Of a DNA stretch of 64,000 bases, positions 15,499 through 24,377 are shown piece by piece (positions within the stretch are counted from its first letter, which is position 1; every line of letters begins with the position of its first letter). Under the pieces are notes generated by a model. The model made no database searches. It had not been told where the DNA came from and was given only the letters and a program-made list of their open reading frames with translations. This DNA is from Stenotrophomonas sp. ASS1 (lineage in GTDB: Bacteria; Pseudomonadota; Gammaproteobacteria; Xanthomonadales; Xanthomonadaceae). Both the position numbers and the translations under genes were made by a program. The stretch is from assembly GCF_004346925.1 (NCBI RefSeq), contig NZ_CP031167.1, forward strand, positions 248,001 to 312,000, written 5' to 3'.

Positions 15499-17160
15499 GT
15501 GAATCCGATGCGCGTGTTGCTGCTGTCGTCCTGCCTGTTTGTCGGTGGCCTGGCCCATGCGGCCAACGACCTCCCGGGTGGCGGCATCGATCCGCAGGCT
15601 CTGTCGCGGCACGTGCGTGTGCTGGCATCGGATGAATTCGAGGGCCGCGCGCCGGCCACCGAGGGCGAAGAGCGCACGGTGCAGTACCTGATCGAGCAGT
15701 TCCGCAGCTACGGCCTGCAGCCGGGTGGCGTGGATGGCAGCTGGGTGCAGCCGGTGCCGCTGGTGCGCGCGCAGCTGGACGGGCCGGCCAAGGCCAGCCT
15801 GTCGCTGAAGCAGGGCAAGCGCGCGCTGGCCAACGGCGTGGACGTGACCCTGCAGAGCCTGCAGCCGCGCAAGCACGTGCAGATCAAGGACGCGCCACTG
15901 GTGTTCGTCGGCTATGGCATCGACGCACCGGAACGCCGCTGGAACGACTACAAGGACGTGGACCTGCACGGCAAGATCGCCGTGGTGCTGATCAACGACG
16001 CCGATTTCGAGGCCGATGCACCGGGCGCGTTCGATGGCAAGGCGGTGACCTATTACGGACGCTGGACCTACAAGTTCGAGGAAGCCGCGCGCCGTGGTGC
16101 GGAAGGCGTGCTGATCGTGCACGAAACCGCGCCGGCCGCCTATGGCTGGGCCACGGTGAAGAGCTCGGGCACCTCGCCGCTGTTCGACATCGAACGCGGC
16201 CAGGCCGAGGCGATGGCGCAGCACACGCCGCTGCGTGGCTGGATGCAGCGCGAACTTGCCGAGGCGATCTTCGCCGACGCCGGCCTCGACTTCGATGCCG
16301 AGAAGCGCAAGGCGATGCGTGCCGACTTCCGCCCGGTGGCACTGGACAACGCGAAGCTGAGCGTGGATTTCGCGCTCAAGCGCGAGCAGGTGGTGACCCG
16401 CAACGTGGTGGCCAAGCTGCCCGGTGGTGAACACGCCGACGAGGCCGTGATCTTCTCCGCGCACTGGGATGCGTTCGGTATCGGCCAAGCCGACGCCAAG
16501 GGGGACCGCATCCGCCGTGGTGCGATCGACAACGCCACCGGCGTGGCCTCGGTGCTGGAACTGGGCCGCGTGTTCGCCGCCGGCCCGCAGCCGCAGCGCA
16601 CGCTGTACTTCGTGGCCCTCACCGCCGAAGAGAAGGGCCTGCTGGGCGCCAGCTACTACGCCGCGCATCCGCTGGCGCCGCTGGACAAGACCGCTGCAGT
16701 GCTGAACATCGAGATGTTCAGCCCGGATGGCGCGACCCGCGACATCGCTTCGTGGGGCAAGGGCCGGGTGTCGCTGGAAGGCGATCTGGAACGCGTGGCC
16801 AAGGCCCGCGGTCGCAGCTACAGCCCGGACCCGAACCTGGAGGCCGGCTTCTTCTATCGCGCCGACCACTTCGCCTTTGCCCGCCTGGGCGTGCCGGCGA
16901 TCACCATCGGCCCGGGCCTGGACAAGCTGGACGGCGGTGTTGAAGCCGGCCGCGCGCTGCGCGAGAAGTACTTCGCCGACTGCTACCACCAGGCCTGCGA
17001 TGCCTGGACCCCGAGCTGGGATCCGAGCGGCCACGCGGCTGACACGCTGCTGGTCTACGACCTGGGTGCCGAGCTGGCCAACAGCCGCCGCTGGCCGACG
17101 TGGGAGAAGGAATCGGAGTTCCGCGGCGCGCGCGACAAGAGCGAAGCGGCCCGCCGTTGA
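15499..17160 (+). CDS. secreted M28-family metallopeptidase
   Basis: A 553-residue exported aminopeptidase-type enzyme. Residues 1-21 form a signal peptide (VLLLSSCLFVGGLAHA). A PA-like insert lies at about residues 110-230 (VFVGYGIDAPERRWNDYKDV, EGVLIVHETAPAAYGW). The M28 domain follows: FSAHWDAFG (first His ligand), RGAIDNATGV (bridging Asp), ALTAEEKGLLG (catalytic Glu-Glu), NIEMFSPDG and CYHQACD (last His ligand). It probably trims peptides in the periplasm or outside. Start GTG at 15499; ATG at 15508 is possible. SMAG repeats follow the stop. Confidence 0.9.
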   Translation: MNPMRVLLLSSCLFVGGLAHAANDLPGGGIDPQALSRHVRVLASDEFEGRAPATEGEERTVQYLIEQFRSYGLQPGGVDGSWVQPVPLVRAQLDGPAKASLSLKQGKRALANGVDVTLQSLQPRKHVQIKDAPLVFVGYGIDAPERRWNDYKDVDLHGKIAVVLINDADFEADAPGAFDGKAVTYYGRWTYKFEEAARRGAEGVLIVHETAPAAYGWATVKSSGTSPLFDIERGQAEAMAQHTPLRGWMQRELAEAIFADAGLDFDAEKRKAMRADFRPVALDNAKLSVDFALKREQVVTRNVVAKLPGGEHADEAVIFSAHWDAFGIGQADAKGDRIRRGAIDNATGVASVLELGRVFAAGPQPQRTLYFVALTAEEKGLLGASYYAAHPLAPLDKTAAVLNIEMFSPDGATRDIASWGKGRVSLEGDLERVAKARGRSYSPDPNLEAGFFYRADHFAFARLGVPAITIGPGLDKLDGGVEAGRALREKYFADCYHQACDAWTPSWDPSGHAADTLLVYDLGAELANSRRWPTWEKESEFRGARDKSEAARR

Positions 17161-17161
17161 G

Positions 17162-17273
17162 GTAGTGCCGGCCGCTGGCCGGCAACTCCCTGCTCTTTCC
17201 GGAGGTTCATGAGGTTGCCGGCCAGCGGCCGGCACTACCGAAAGAGGTGGCGTTGCCGGCCAGCGGCCGGCAC
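17162..17273. repeat. cluster of three SMAG palindromes
   Basis: Three units: 17162-17184 forward, 17216-17239 inverted, and 17253-17273 inverted but lacking the final GTAG-complement bases. The first two form the usual inverted dimer; the third looks like a decayed copy. Confidence 0.85.
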
Positions 17274-17286
17274 GCCCGGGTATTCG

Positions 17287-17640
17287 TCAGCGCCGGCGCA
17301 GCAGCTTCCACGCACCCCAGCCACTGGCGGCGAGCGCTGCCAGATAGCACGCCACCATCGTGCGCAGTCCAACCGGCGACCCTGCATTGATGCCGCGATG
17401 CAGGCGCAGCTGCAGCGAGCTGTGGCCGCTGCCCAGGTCCAACGCCAGCTGCAGCGCCAGCGCGGCGCAGAACACCAGCAGGGCGACCCCGAAGCCGGTG
17501 CGTGGCCATGCGGCTTGTGCGTTGGGGCGGCGCAGCAGCCAGGCCAGTGCCGTGGCTGCGGCCAGCGCCGCCGCGATCCACATCAGTGGCGTGGCGGGAG
17601 ATGCAGCGGCCACCGGCAGTGCACCGGTGGCCGCGATCAC
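17287..17640 (-). CDS. small membrane protein of unknown function
   Basis: A 117-residue product with three hydrophobic segments: LMWIAAALAAATALAWLL, FGVALLVFCAALALQLALDL and TMVACYLAALAASGWGAW, ending in basic LLRRR. Start taken as GTG at 17640, 10 bp after the stop of the transporter gene upstream, which would make them co-transcribed; there is no clear ribosome binding site, so the start is uncertain. Family unknown. Confidence 0.5.
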   Translation of the reverse strand: MIAATGALPVAAASPATPLMWIAAALAAATALAWLLRRPNAQAAWPRTGFGVALLVFCAALALQLALDLGSGHSSLQLRLHRGINAGSPVGLRTMVACYLAALAASGWGAWKLLRRR

Positions 17641-17650
17641 GGCAACGTGC

Positions 17651-18985
17651 TTACTTGCGGGTGCCGTCGAGCCAGTTCGGGCCCTTGTTGGTGAGGAAGA
17701 ACACATAGACCACCAACGATACCGCGATCGTTGCGGTCACGTAGATGGCGAACCAGTCGACGTGGCCTGTCTTCAGCGCGCCCTGGTACAGCAGCGGGGC
17801 GGTGCCGCCGAACAGCGAGTTGGCCAGCGCGTAACCCAGGCCTACGCCCAGCGCACGCACGTGGGTGGGGAACAGCTCGGCCTTTACCACGGCATTGATC
17901 GAGGTGTAGCCGGTGAGGATGACGAAGGCCAGTGCCAGGGTCAGGAACGCCAGCGTGGCGTCGTGCTGGTGCGGCAGCTGGGTGATCAGGTACCAGCTGT
18001 ACAGCACGCCGCCGACACCGAAGAACACCAGCAGGGTCTTGCGGCCGATGATGTCCGACAGCCAGCCGCCGACCGGCTGCAGCACCATCAGGAACGCCAG
18101 CACCCCCAGGTTGATCAGGGTGCCGGTCATCGGGTCGTTGCCCGCGAATGCGCTCTGGATCATTTTCGGGCCGTTCACCGAGTAGGTGTAGAAGGCCACG
18201 GTGCCACCGGCGGTGATCAGGAAGCACAGCAGCAGCGGCCGCCACTGGTGCACGAACAGCTCGTACATGGAGCCGGATTTCTGCGCCTTGCCCTCGCGCG
18301 CAGCTTCGATCGACGACTCCGACAGCGATTCGTCCATGCCGCGTCGCAGCCAGAACACCACCACTGCGGCGATGCCACCGATGCCGAAGGCGATGCGCCA
18401 GCCCCACTCGGAGATCTCCGGCTTGCCCCAGAAGGTCAGCATCAGCAGCAGGGTCAGCTGGGCCAGCACATGGCCGCCGACCAGGGTGACGTAGTGGAAG
18501 GAGGACAGGAAGCCGCGACGGCCGGGAATGGCGGCCTCTGACATGTAGGTGGCGCTGGCGCCATACTCGCCACCGGTGGCGAAGCCCTGCAGCAGGCGTG
18601 CGAACAGCAGGATGACCGCGGCCCAGATTCCGATGCTGGCGGCGGTGGGGGTGATGGCGATCAGGAACGAACACAGCGCCATCAGCGTGACCGAGACGGT
18701 CAGCGCCAGGCGGCGGCCATGGCGGTCGGCGAAGCGGCCGAAGAACCAGGCGCCGATCGGGCGCATCAGGAAGGTCGCCGCGAAGATCGCCCACACGTAC
18801 ATCGTGGAGTTCTTGTCATCGGGCGAGAAGAACTGCGATTCGAAGTACACGGCGAACACCGAGTACACGTAGACGTCGTACCACTCCACCAGGTTGCCGG
18901 CGGAGCCTTTGAGGGTGTTGGAGATCGACCTGCGCAGGGCAGCGCGGTCGTTCGCGGGTACGGCAGGTTGGGACGTGGTGCTCAT
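17651..18985 (-). CDS. MHS-family (metabolite:H+ symporter) major facilitator transporter
   Basis: A 444-residue inner-membrane transporter with about 12 hydrophobic segments. GNLVEWYDVYVYSVFAVYF near the N terminus, FGRFADRHGRR between helices 2 and 3, and LLQGFATGGEYGASATYMSE are hallmarks of the MHS branch, which includes KgtP, ProP and citrate/dicarboxylate carriers. The closest look is to alpha-ketoglutarate permease-type proteins, but the substrate cannot be read from sequence. Start MSTTSQPAV at 18985, with GAGGA about 16 bases upstream. The small membrane protein ending at 17287 follows on the same strand. Confidence 0.88.
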   Translation of the reverse strand: MSTTSQPAVPANDRAALRRSISNTLKGSAGNLVEWYDVYVYSVFAVYFESQFFSPDDKNSTMYVWAIFAATFLMRPIGAWFFGRFADRHGRRLALTVSVTLMALCSFLIAITPTAASIGIWAAVILLFARLLQGFATGGEYGASATYMSEAAIPGRRGFLSSFHYVTLVGGHVLAQLTLLLMLTFWGKPEISEWGWRIAFGIGGIAAVVVFWLRRGMDESLSESSIEAAREGKAQKSGSMYELFVHQWRPLLLCFLITAGGTVAFYTYSVNGPKMIQSAFAGNDPMTGTLINLGVLAFLMVLQPVGGWLSDIIGRKTLLVFFGVGGVLYSWYLITQLPHQHDATLAFLTLALAFVILTGYTSINAVVKAELFPTHVRALGVGLGYALANSLFGGTAPLLYQGALKTGHVDWFAIYVTATIAVSLVVYVFFLTNKGPNWLDGTRK

Positions 18986-19208
18986 CTGGGTGGGAATCCT
19001 CGATGCGGCGCGTCCGTGCGCAGGGAAAACGGCGCCCGGCCTTGGGGCGGCGCGGCCGGGCAGCCCTCTTGGTACTGCATCGGCCGTCAACACGGGGTAG
19101 CAGACCAGAGCAGGGTGCATGGATGGATGACAGCGTGCCACCGTCCGGGGTGCCGGACCATACTCAAAACGTCCTAGAATCCGCCTTCCCCCGGCTCCCT
19201 GGTGTGTC

Positions 19209-20114
19209 ATGTCGGCTCCCCCCTCTTCGTCTGCGGCTGCCCCCCGGGGTGGCCTTGTCGCGCTGGCATTGCTGCTTGTCTACGTGGTCTGGGGCTCGAC
19301 CTACCTGGGCATCGCCAAGGCCCTGCACGGCGGCGCGCTGCCGCTGACGATGGTTTCCGGCAGCCGGTTCATCATTGCCGGTGGCCTGATGTTCCTGGCC
19401 TTGCGCCTGTTCTGGAAGATGCCGAACCCGACCCTGCGGCAGTGGCGCAACCTGGTGGTGATGGGCGTGACCATGCTGGTGCTGGGCAACGGCATGGTGG
19501 TGCTGGCCGAGCGTGAGGTGTCCTCGGGCCTGGCCGCGACAGCGGTGGCCTCGGTGCCGCTGTGGATGGCGCTGTTCTCGGCGCTGCGCGGGCAGCATGC
19601 CAGCCGCGGTGAGTGGCTGGGCATCGCCATCGGCTTCCTCGGCGTGGTCTGGCTCAACGCCGGCAGCAGCCTGACGGCCTCGCCGACCGGGCTGGTGCTG
19701 CTGCTGATCGCGCCGATCGGCTGGGCCTTCGGTTCGGTGTGGGCGCGCGGGCTGGACCTGCCGGGCCCGTTCATGACCGCCGCCGGGCAGATGATCTGCG
19801 GTGGCGTGCTGCTGGTGCTGATCGGCCTGGCGGTCGGCGAGCGCCCGACCACGCTGCCCGATACCGGTGGCCTGCTGGCGATGGCCTACCTGTGCGTGTT
19901 CGGCTCCATCGTCGCGTTCACCGCCTACGTGTGGCTGCTGCAGAACGTGCGCCCCGCGCTGGCGGGCAGCTACGCGTACGTCAATCCGGTGATCGCGGTG
20001 CTGCTGGGCGCACTGCTCAACGGTGAACGCTTCGGCTGGCGCGACCTGCTGGCGATGGTGGTGATTCTTCTGGGTGTGGTGGTGCTGACGATGGCAAGGA
20101 CGAGAAAGAAATGA
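19209..20114 (+). CDS. EamA-family drug/metabolite exporter (YedA-like)
   Basis: A 301-residue DMT transporter with ten hydrophobic segments and two EamA repeats. VYVVWGSTYLGIAKALHGGALP at the start and AYVWLLQNVRPALAGSYAYVNPVIAVLLGALLNGE near the end are typical of YedA-type proteins. Substrate unknown. The stop overlaps the start of the following RarD gene (ATGA at 20111), so the two transporters are translationally coupled. Confidence 0.9.
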   Translation: MSAPPSSSAAAPRGGLVALALLLVYVVWGSTYLGIAKALHGGALPLTMVSGSRFIIAGGLMFLALRLFWKMPNPTLRQWRNLVVMGVTMLVLGNGMVVLAEREVSSGLAATAVASVPLWMALFSALRGQHASRGEWLGIAIGFLGVVWLNAGSSLTASPTGLVLLLIAPIGWAFGSVWARGLDLPGPFMTAAGQMICGGVLLVLIGLAVGERPTTLPDTGGLLAMAYLCVFGSIVAFTAYVWLLQNVRPALAGSYAYVNPVIAVLLGALLNGERFGWRDLLAMVVILLGVVVLTMARTRKK

Positions 20115-21007
20115 GCATGGATGAGAAAGAACAACGCCGGGGCCTGCTGGTCACCGCGTCCACCTTCGTGATCTGGGGCCTGGTGCCGGTGTACTGGCAC
20201 CTGCTCAACGAGGTACCCTCGTTCCAGATCATCGCCCACCGCATCATCTGGAGCACCGTGCTGGTGCTGGGCTGGCTGCTGATCAGCTCGCGCCTGGGTT
20301 GGTGGCAGAAGATCGCCGCACAGCCGCGCGCGCTGCCGATCCTGCTGGTGTCGAGCCTGACCATCGCCTTCAACTGGGGCCTGTACATCTGGGCGGTCAA
20401 CGCCGGCCATGTCATCGAGACCAGCCTGGGCTACTTCATCAACCCGCTGGTGAACGTGCTGCTGGGCGTGCTGGTGCTGAAGGAACGCCTGCGCCGCCTG
20501 CAGTGGGTGGCGGTGGCAATGGCGGCGGTGGGCGTGGCCTGGCTGACCATCGATGCCGGTACACCACCGTGGATCGCGCTGGGCCTGGCCTGTTCGTTCG
20601 GCCTGTATGGCCTGCTGCGCAAGCTGGTTTCGGTCGACCCGGTGGCCGGCTTGGGCGTGGAAAGCATGTACCTGTTCCTGCCGGCGCTGGCCTTCGCGAT
20701 CTGGGCCGAGAATGGCCACGGTGGCGCGTTCTTCCATGGCTGGGGCTGGCGCAACGACCTGCTGCTGATCTTCGGCGGCGCAGTCACCGCCGTGCCGCTG
20801 ATCGGCTTCGCCTACGGCGTGAAGCGCATTCCGCTGTCGCTGGTCGGCATCCTGCAGTACATCGCGCCGAGCCTGCAGCTGCTGCTGGGTGTGTTCTTCT
20901 TCCACGAAACGTTCGACACCGCCAAGGCGATCGGCTTTGCCGCGATCTGGGCCGGCCTGGTGCTGTTCGTCGGCGACAACATCCGTACGATGCGCGCCAA
21001 GCGCTAG
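20111..21007 (+). CDS. rarD: EamA-family transporter RarD
   Basis: A 298-residue RarD-type DMT transporter: GLLVTASTFVIWGLVPVYWHLL, NEVPSFQIIAHRIIWS, NWGLYIWAVNAGHVIETSLG and YFINPLVNVLLGVLVLKERL match the family closely. RarD is associated with chloramphenicol tolerance in some species, but its natural substrate is unknown. Coupled to the upstream EamA gene and followed by a terminator that also serves the receptor gene downstream on the other strand. Confidence 0.92.
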   Translation: MSMDEKEQRRGLLVTASTFVIWGLVPVYWHLLNEVPSFQIIAHRIIWSTVLVLGWLLISSRLGWWQKIAAQPRALPILLVSSLTIAFNWGLYIWAVNAGHVIETSLGYFINPLVNVLLGVLVLKERLRRLQWVAVAMAAVGVAWLTIDAGTPPWIALGLACSFGLYGLLRKLVSVDPVAGLGVESMYLFLPALAFAIWAENGHGGAFFHGWGWRNDLLLIFGGAVTAVPLIGFAYGVKRIPLSLVGILQYIAPSLQLLLGVFFFHETFDTAKAIGFAAIWAGLVLFVGDNIRTMRAKR

Positions 21008-21043
21008 CGCCGCGTCCGCTCGGCTGACAGGTGTGCACAAAAA

Positions 21044-21071
21044 AGAGCGGCGCCCCGAGGGGCGCCGCTCT
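21044..21071. terminator. bidirectional terminator
   Basis: AGAGCGGCGCCCC (21044-21056) and GGGGCGCCGCTCT (21059-21071) form a 13-bp stem, with an A-run before it. It lies between rarD and the convergent receptor gene. Confidence 0.85.
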
Positions 21072-21125
21072 GCTTCCATCCACAGCCAGGAGAGAGTTGG
21101 CTGTGACGGGAACGCGGTTGCAGGC

Positions 21126-23951
21126 TTAGAAGCGCTGCTGGTACTTCATGTACATGAAACGACCGATATCGAAGCCACCGTAGTAGGTGAAGCTGCTGTT
21201 CGGCTGGCTGTACATGATCGGACCCTGGTGGTTGAACACGTTGTTCACGCCCAGCGACACGGTGCCGTCCCACGGCAGGCTGTAACGCACCTGCAGGTCG
21301 TGGAAGGTGTTGGAGCCCACCTTGTTGGTCGGCGATGCACTGGTGTACGACGAACTGAAGCCCGGCAGGTTGCACTCGTCCATGTACGAGCACTTCTCCT
21401 TCATGCTGGAGTAGTAGCGCGCGGTCCAGCCGATGCCGAGGTCGCCGTACTGCCAATCCAGGTTGAAGGTCGAGCGGACGCGGAAGTCGCCGCCCCAGCT
21501 GGTGCGCTGCTCCACCGGCGTGGTCGCGGCGTTGTCGTTGCGCTGCTTCAGGTAGTCGGTGTAGGTGGTGTTCCAGTTGACGGCGAACTGGCCGAACGTG
21601 GTTTCCGGCAGGCGGTAACGCACGTTGATGTCATAGCCGGCGGTTTCGCGGAAACCGGCATTGACCAGCGAGCGGTCCAGGCTGTTGACCTGGCCGTTGC
21701 TGCCACGGGTGAAGCGGCCACAGGCGGCGTCCGAACCCTGCACATAGCACTGCTCGAGAATGCTGTTGGTGGTCTCGGAGACGATGGCGTTGTTGATGCG
21801 GATCTTCCACCAGTCCAGGCTGACATCCAGGCCGGCCACGAAGTCCGGGCTGTACACCAGGCCCACGGTCCAGGTCTTGGCGGTTTCCGGCTTCAGCGCT
21901 GCGTTGGAACCCGAGTTGAAGTCGACGGTCGACTGCTGGCCCGGCTTGGTGGCAACGGTGCCATCGCTGTTGAGCTGGCGGAAGTTGGCCGGCACCTTCA
22001 GCGCCTGGCAACGGGCAGCAACGGTCGGGCTGGTGGCCGCGGTACCGAATGAGGTATCGCACGGATCGGTGAACGAATCGCGGGTGCTGACGGTACCGCC
22101 GTACAGGTCATCCACGGTCGGCGCACGGAAGCCGGTGCCATAGGTTGCGCGGACCAGCAGGCTGTCGATCGGCTTCCACTTCAGGCCGAACTTGCTGTTG
22201 GTGGTCGAACCGAAGTTGTTGTAGTCCGAGTAGCGGCCGGCCACGTCCAGCGACAGCTCGCGGGCGAACGGCAGGTCGGCCAGCAGCGGCACCTGCAGCT
22301 CCAGGTAGACCTCGTTGAGCGAGTAGTCGCCACGGGTCGGCTGGCCGCTGGTGCCGGTAATCTCACCCTTCTGCACCCGCATGTCCGGGGTGTAGCTGGC
22401 TTCTTCGCTGCGGTGCTCGAAGCCCATCGCGCCCATGATGTCGCCGGCCGGCAGGGTGAACAGCGAACCGGAGATGTTGGCGCTGGCCACCTTGGTGGTG
22501 CTCTTCATCTTGTCGACGAAGCGGGCGAACAGGTAGTCCTGTACGTCCTGGTTGCTCAGCGAGCCAGGGCCGGTATAACCCATCGGCGCAGCCGGGTTCC
22601 ACGGCACGCAGCCGGCGATCACCGCACCCGGTGAGCCGCAGCGGGCCACGTTGCCATCCATGAAGGACGGGCCGACGGCCTGGTTGACGTGCGGCTGGTA
22701 CATGCTGCCGGTACCGATGCGCTCGCCTTCATTGCGGTTGTACATGTAGCTGACGTTCCAGTCCCAGTACCGCGAACCGGTTTCGAAGCTGCCTTCCAGG
22801 CCGATGCTGGCGCGCTTGGTCTCCAGATTGTTCTCGGTGCCGCGCGGCAGCTCCTCGGAGCGGTGCGCGAACAGCACATCCTGGCCCCACAGGTTGAACG
22901 TGCTGTCCTTGGACAGGGCGGCACGGCTGCCGTTGCGCGCCTGCGCGGCGCTTACCGAGTACGGGTAGCCGGCTAGCTGCTTGGTCGATTCGCGCTTGCT
23001 GTACAGCGCGTCGGCGACGATGCGCAGGTCGTCGGTGATCGAGAAGCCGCCGTTGGCGAACACCGAGGTGCGCTCCAGGCCGGTCAGCAGGCTCATGTTG
23101 GTCTTGCTGTTGGCACCATCGGCCGGATCCGGCGCGTGGAAGTTGCCCTTCTGGCTCGGATCGCCGCCCGGGCCCACGGTCAGGTTCTTGCCACCCACGG
23201 TGACGTAGCCCCACGGGGTATTGCCGTTCAGGTTGTCGGTCGGGTGGCGCGGGCCGTTGGGATAGCGGCTGAACTCGCGATCCTTGCCCAGCACTTCGTC
23301 TTCCTTGGTGCGCTCGGCACCCACGGTGAACCAGCCGCGGTCGAAGGTCTTGCCGAAGGTGGCGCTGTAGGAACGCTTCTGGCCGTCACCCTGGCCGTAC
23401 TGGCCGACGTAGACGCTGGCTTCGCCACCATCGAAGTTCTTGCGGGTGATGATGTTGACCACGCCGGCGATCGCGTCCGAGCCATACAGAGCGGATGCAC
23501 CGTCGGTCAGCACTTCCACGCGCTCGACGATGGCCGACGGGATCGAGGCCAGGTCGGAGTAGCCGCCGGCGCTGACGCCCATGCGGCGGCCGTCGATCAG
23601 TACCAGGCTGCGTTCCGGGCCGAGGTTGCGCAGGCTGACGTACATGCCGCCGAAGTCGCGCGAGGAGGTCAGCGAAGACGCGCGGCTCATGCTCGGCGAA
23701 CCAGCAGCGGGAATGTCCTGCAGGATGTCGGCGACGTTGACGTAGCCCTTCTTCTCGATCTCGGCGCGGTTGAGCGCGATCACCGGCTGTGCGGTCTCGA
23801 CACTGGCCTGGCGGATGCGCGAGCCGGTGATTTCGATGCGGTCGAGAGTGGTGGTGGCGTCGCCGGTGCTCTGTGCGAAGGCGGGGGTGGTGCAGCTGGC
23901 GGCCAGCGCGATGACGATCGCGTTGCGCAGCGGATTGGTTTTCAGGGACAT
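21126..23951 (-). CDS. TonB-dependent outer-membrane receptor
   Basis: A 941-residue TonB-dependent receptor. Signal peptide (NAIVIALAASCTTPAFA), then DRIEITGSRIRQ near the TonB box, a plug domain (VADILQDIPAAGS, SLRNLGPERSLVLIDGRRM, IERVEVLTDGASALYGSDAI, AGVVNIITRKNFDGG) and a 22-strand-type barrel ending YMKYQQRF with the terminal Phe. The plug style is that of large Xanthomonad receptors, many of which take up plant or peptide-derived compounds; the ligand is unknown. Start MSLKTNPL at 23951, the first Met of the signal peptide; an upstream frame extension looks non-native. The 24000-24210 gap upstream should hold its promoter. Confidence 0.93.
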   Translation of the reverse strand: MSLKTNPLRNAIVIALAASCTTPAFAQSTGDATTTLDRIEITGSRIRQASVETAQPVIALNRAEIEKKGYVNVADILQDIPAAGSPSMSRASSLTSSRDFGGMYVSLRNLGPERSLVLIDGRRMGVSAGGYSDLASIPSAIVERVEVLTDGASALYGSDAIAGVVNIITRKNFDGGEASVYVGQYGQGDGQKRSYSATFGKTFDRGWFTVGAERTKEDEVLGKDREFSRYPNGPRHPTDNLNGNTPWGYVTVGGKNLTVGPGGDPSQKGNFHAPDPADGANSKTNMSLLTGLERTSVFANGGFSITDDLRIVADALYSKRESTKQLAGYPYSVSAAQARNGSRAALSKDSTFNLWGQDVLFAHRSEELPRGTENNLETKRASIGLEGSFETGSRYWDWNVSYMYNRNEGERIGTGSMYQPHVNQAVGPSFMDGNVARCGSPGAVIAGCVPWNPAAPMGYTGPGSLSNQDVQDYLFARFVDKMKSTTKVASANISGSLFTLPAGDIMGAMGFEHRSEEASYTPDMRVQKGEITGTSGQPTRGDYSLNEVYLELQVPLLADLPFARELSLDVAGRYSDYNNFGSTTNSKFGLKWKPIDSLLVRATYGTGFRAPTVDDLYGGTVSTRDSFTDPCDTSFGTAATSPTVAARCQALKVPANFRQLNSDGTVATKPGQQSTVDFNSGSNAALKPETAKTWTVGLVYSPDFVAGLDVSLDWWKIRINNAIVSETTNSILEQCYVQGSDAACGRFTRGSNGQVNSLDRSLVNAGFRETAGYDINVRYRLPETTFGQFAVNWNTTYTDYLKQRNDNAATTPVEQRTSWGGDFRVRSTFNLDWQYGDLGIGWTARYYSSMKEKCSYMDECNLPGFSSSYTSASPTNKVGSNTFHDLQVRYSLPWDGTVSLGVNNVFNHQGPIMYSQPNSSFTYYGGFDIGRFMYMKYQQRF

Positions 23952-24216
23952 CCGTGAAATCTCGTGCTTCAGAAAAAACATGCGCCCGTTCTGTGGGCGC
24001 GTGGGGTGCTGCAAACCAACGTGGGGGCGCGATTCTAGAATGTTTCCATTCGTAACTGTTTATCGCTGTGCCGCGGATGTGCGCGAAAATGAATCGCAAC
24101 CAACAATCCACAGATGTGATGTGCGCAACGTCACGTGCGTTGCGTTGGCGATGGGCAGAGGCATCGATAGCGGCGGATTTCCCGCAATCTGTAGCAGTGC
24201 GTGTGTGCAGGCATCC

Positions 24217-24306
24217 ATCCACGCATGGCGTGGATCTACTGGACGTACTGGTTCATCACCAAGCCCGGCTGCATCGCCCTGAGTAGATCCACGCCATTCG
24301 CGGATG
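24217..24306. repeat. SMAG pair, GTAGATCCACGC subtype
   Basis: An inverted unit ending GATCTAC at 24239 and a forward unit GTAGATCCACGCCATTCGCG from 24283 form a dimer with about 43 bp between. The second unit has mutations in its right arm. It lies between the receptor promoter region and the terminator of the ABC operon. Confidence 0.8.
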
Positions 24307-24310
24307 ACGC

Positions 24311-24344
24311 GCAAGAAAAAGGGACGGAGCGTTCGCTCCGTCCC
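24311..24344 (-). terminator. Rho-independent terminator of the MacAB-like operon
   Basis: On the minus strand GGGACGGAGC and its complement form a 10-bp stem with a 4-base loop (24321-24344), followed by TTTTTCTTGC (24311-24320). It lies about 34 bp after the stop of the last permease gene. Confidence 0.88.
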
Positions 24345-24377
24345 CTGCGTGATGCGCAGTCTGTCGCTGCGTGATGC

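Noticed and set aside
15460..17235. A 591-codon minus-strand frame
   Set aside because: It covers the M28 peptidase gene in the opposite direction and has no recognisable domain or signal.
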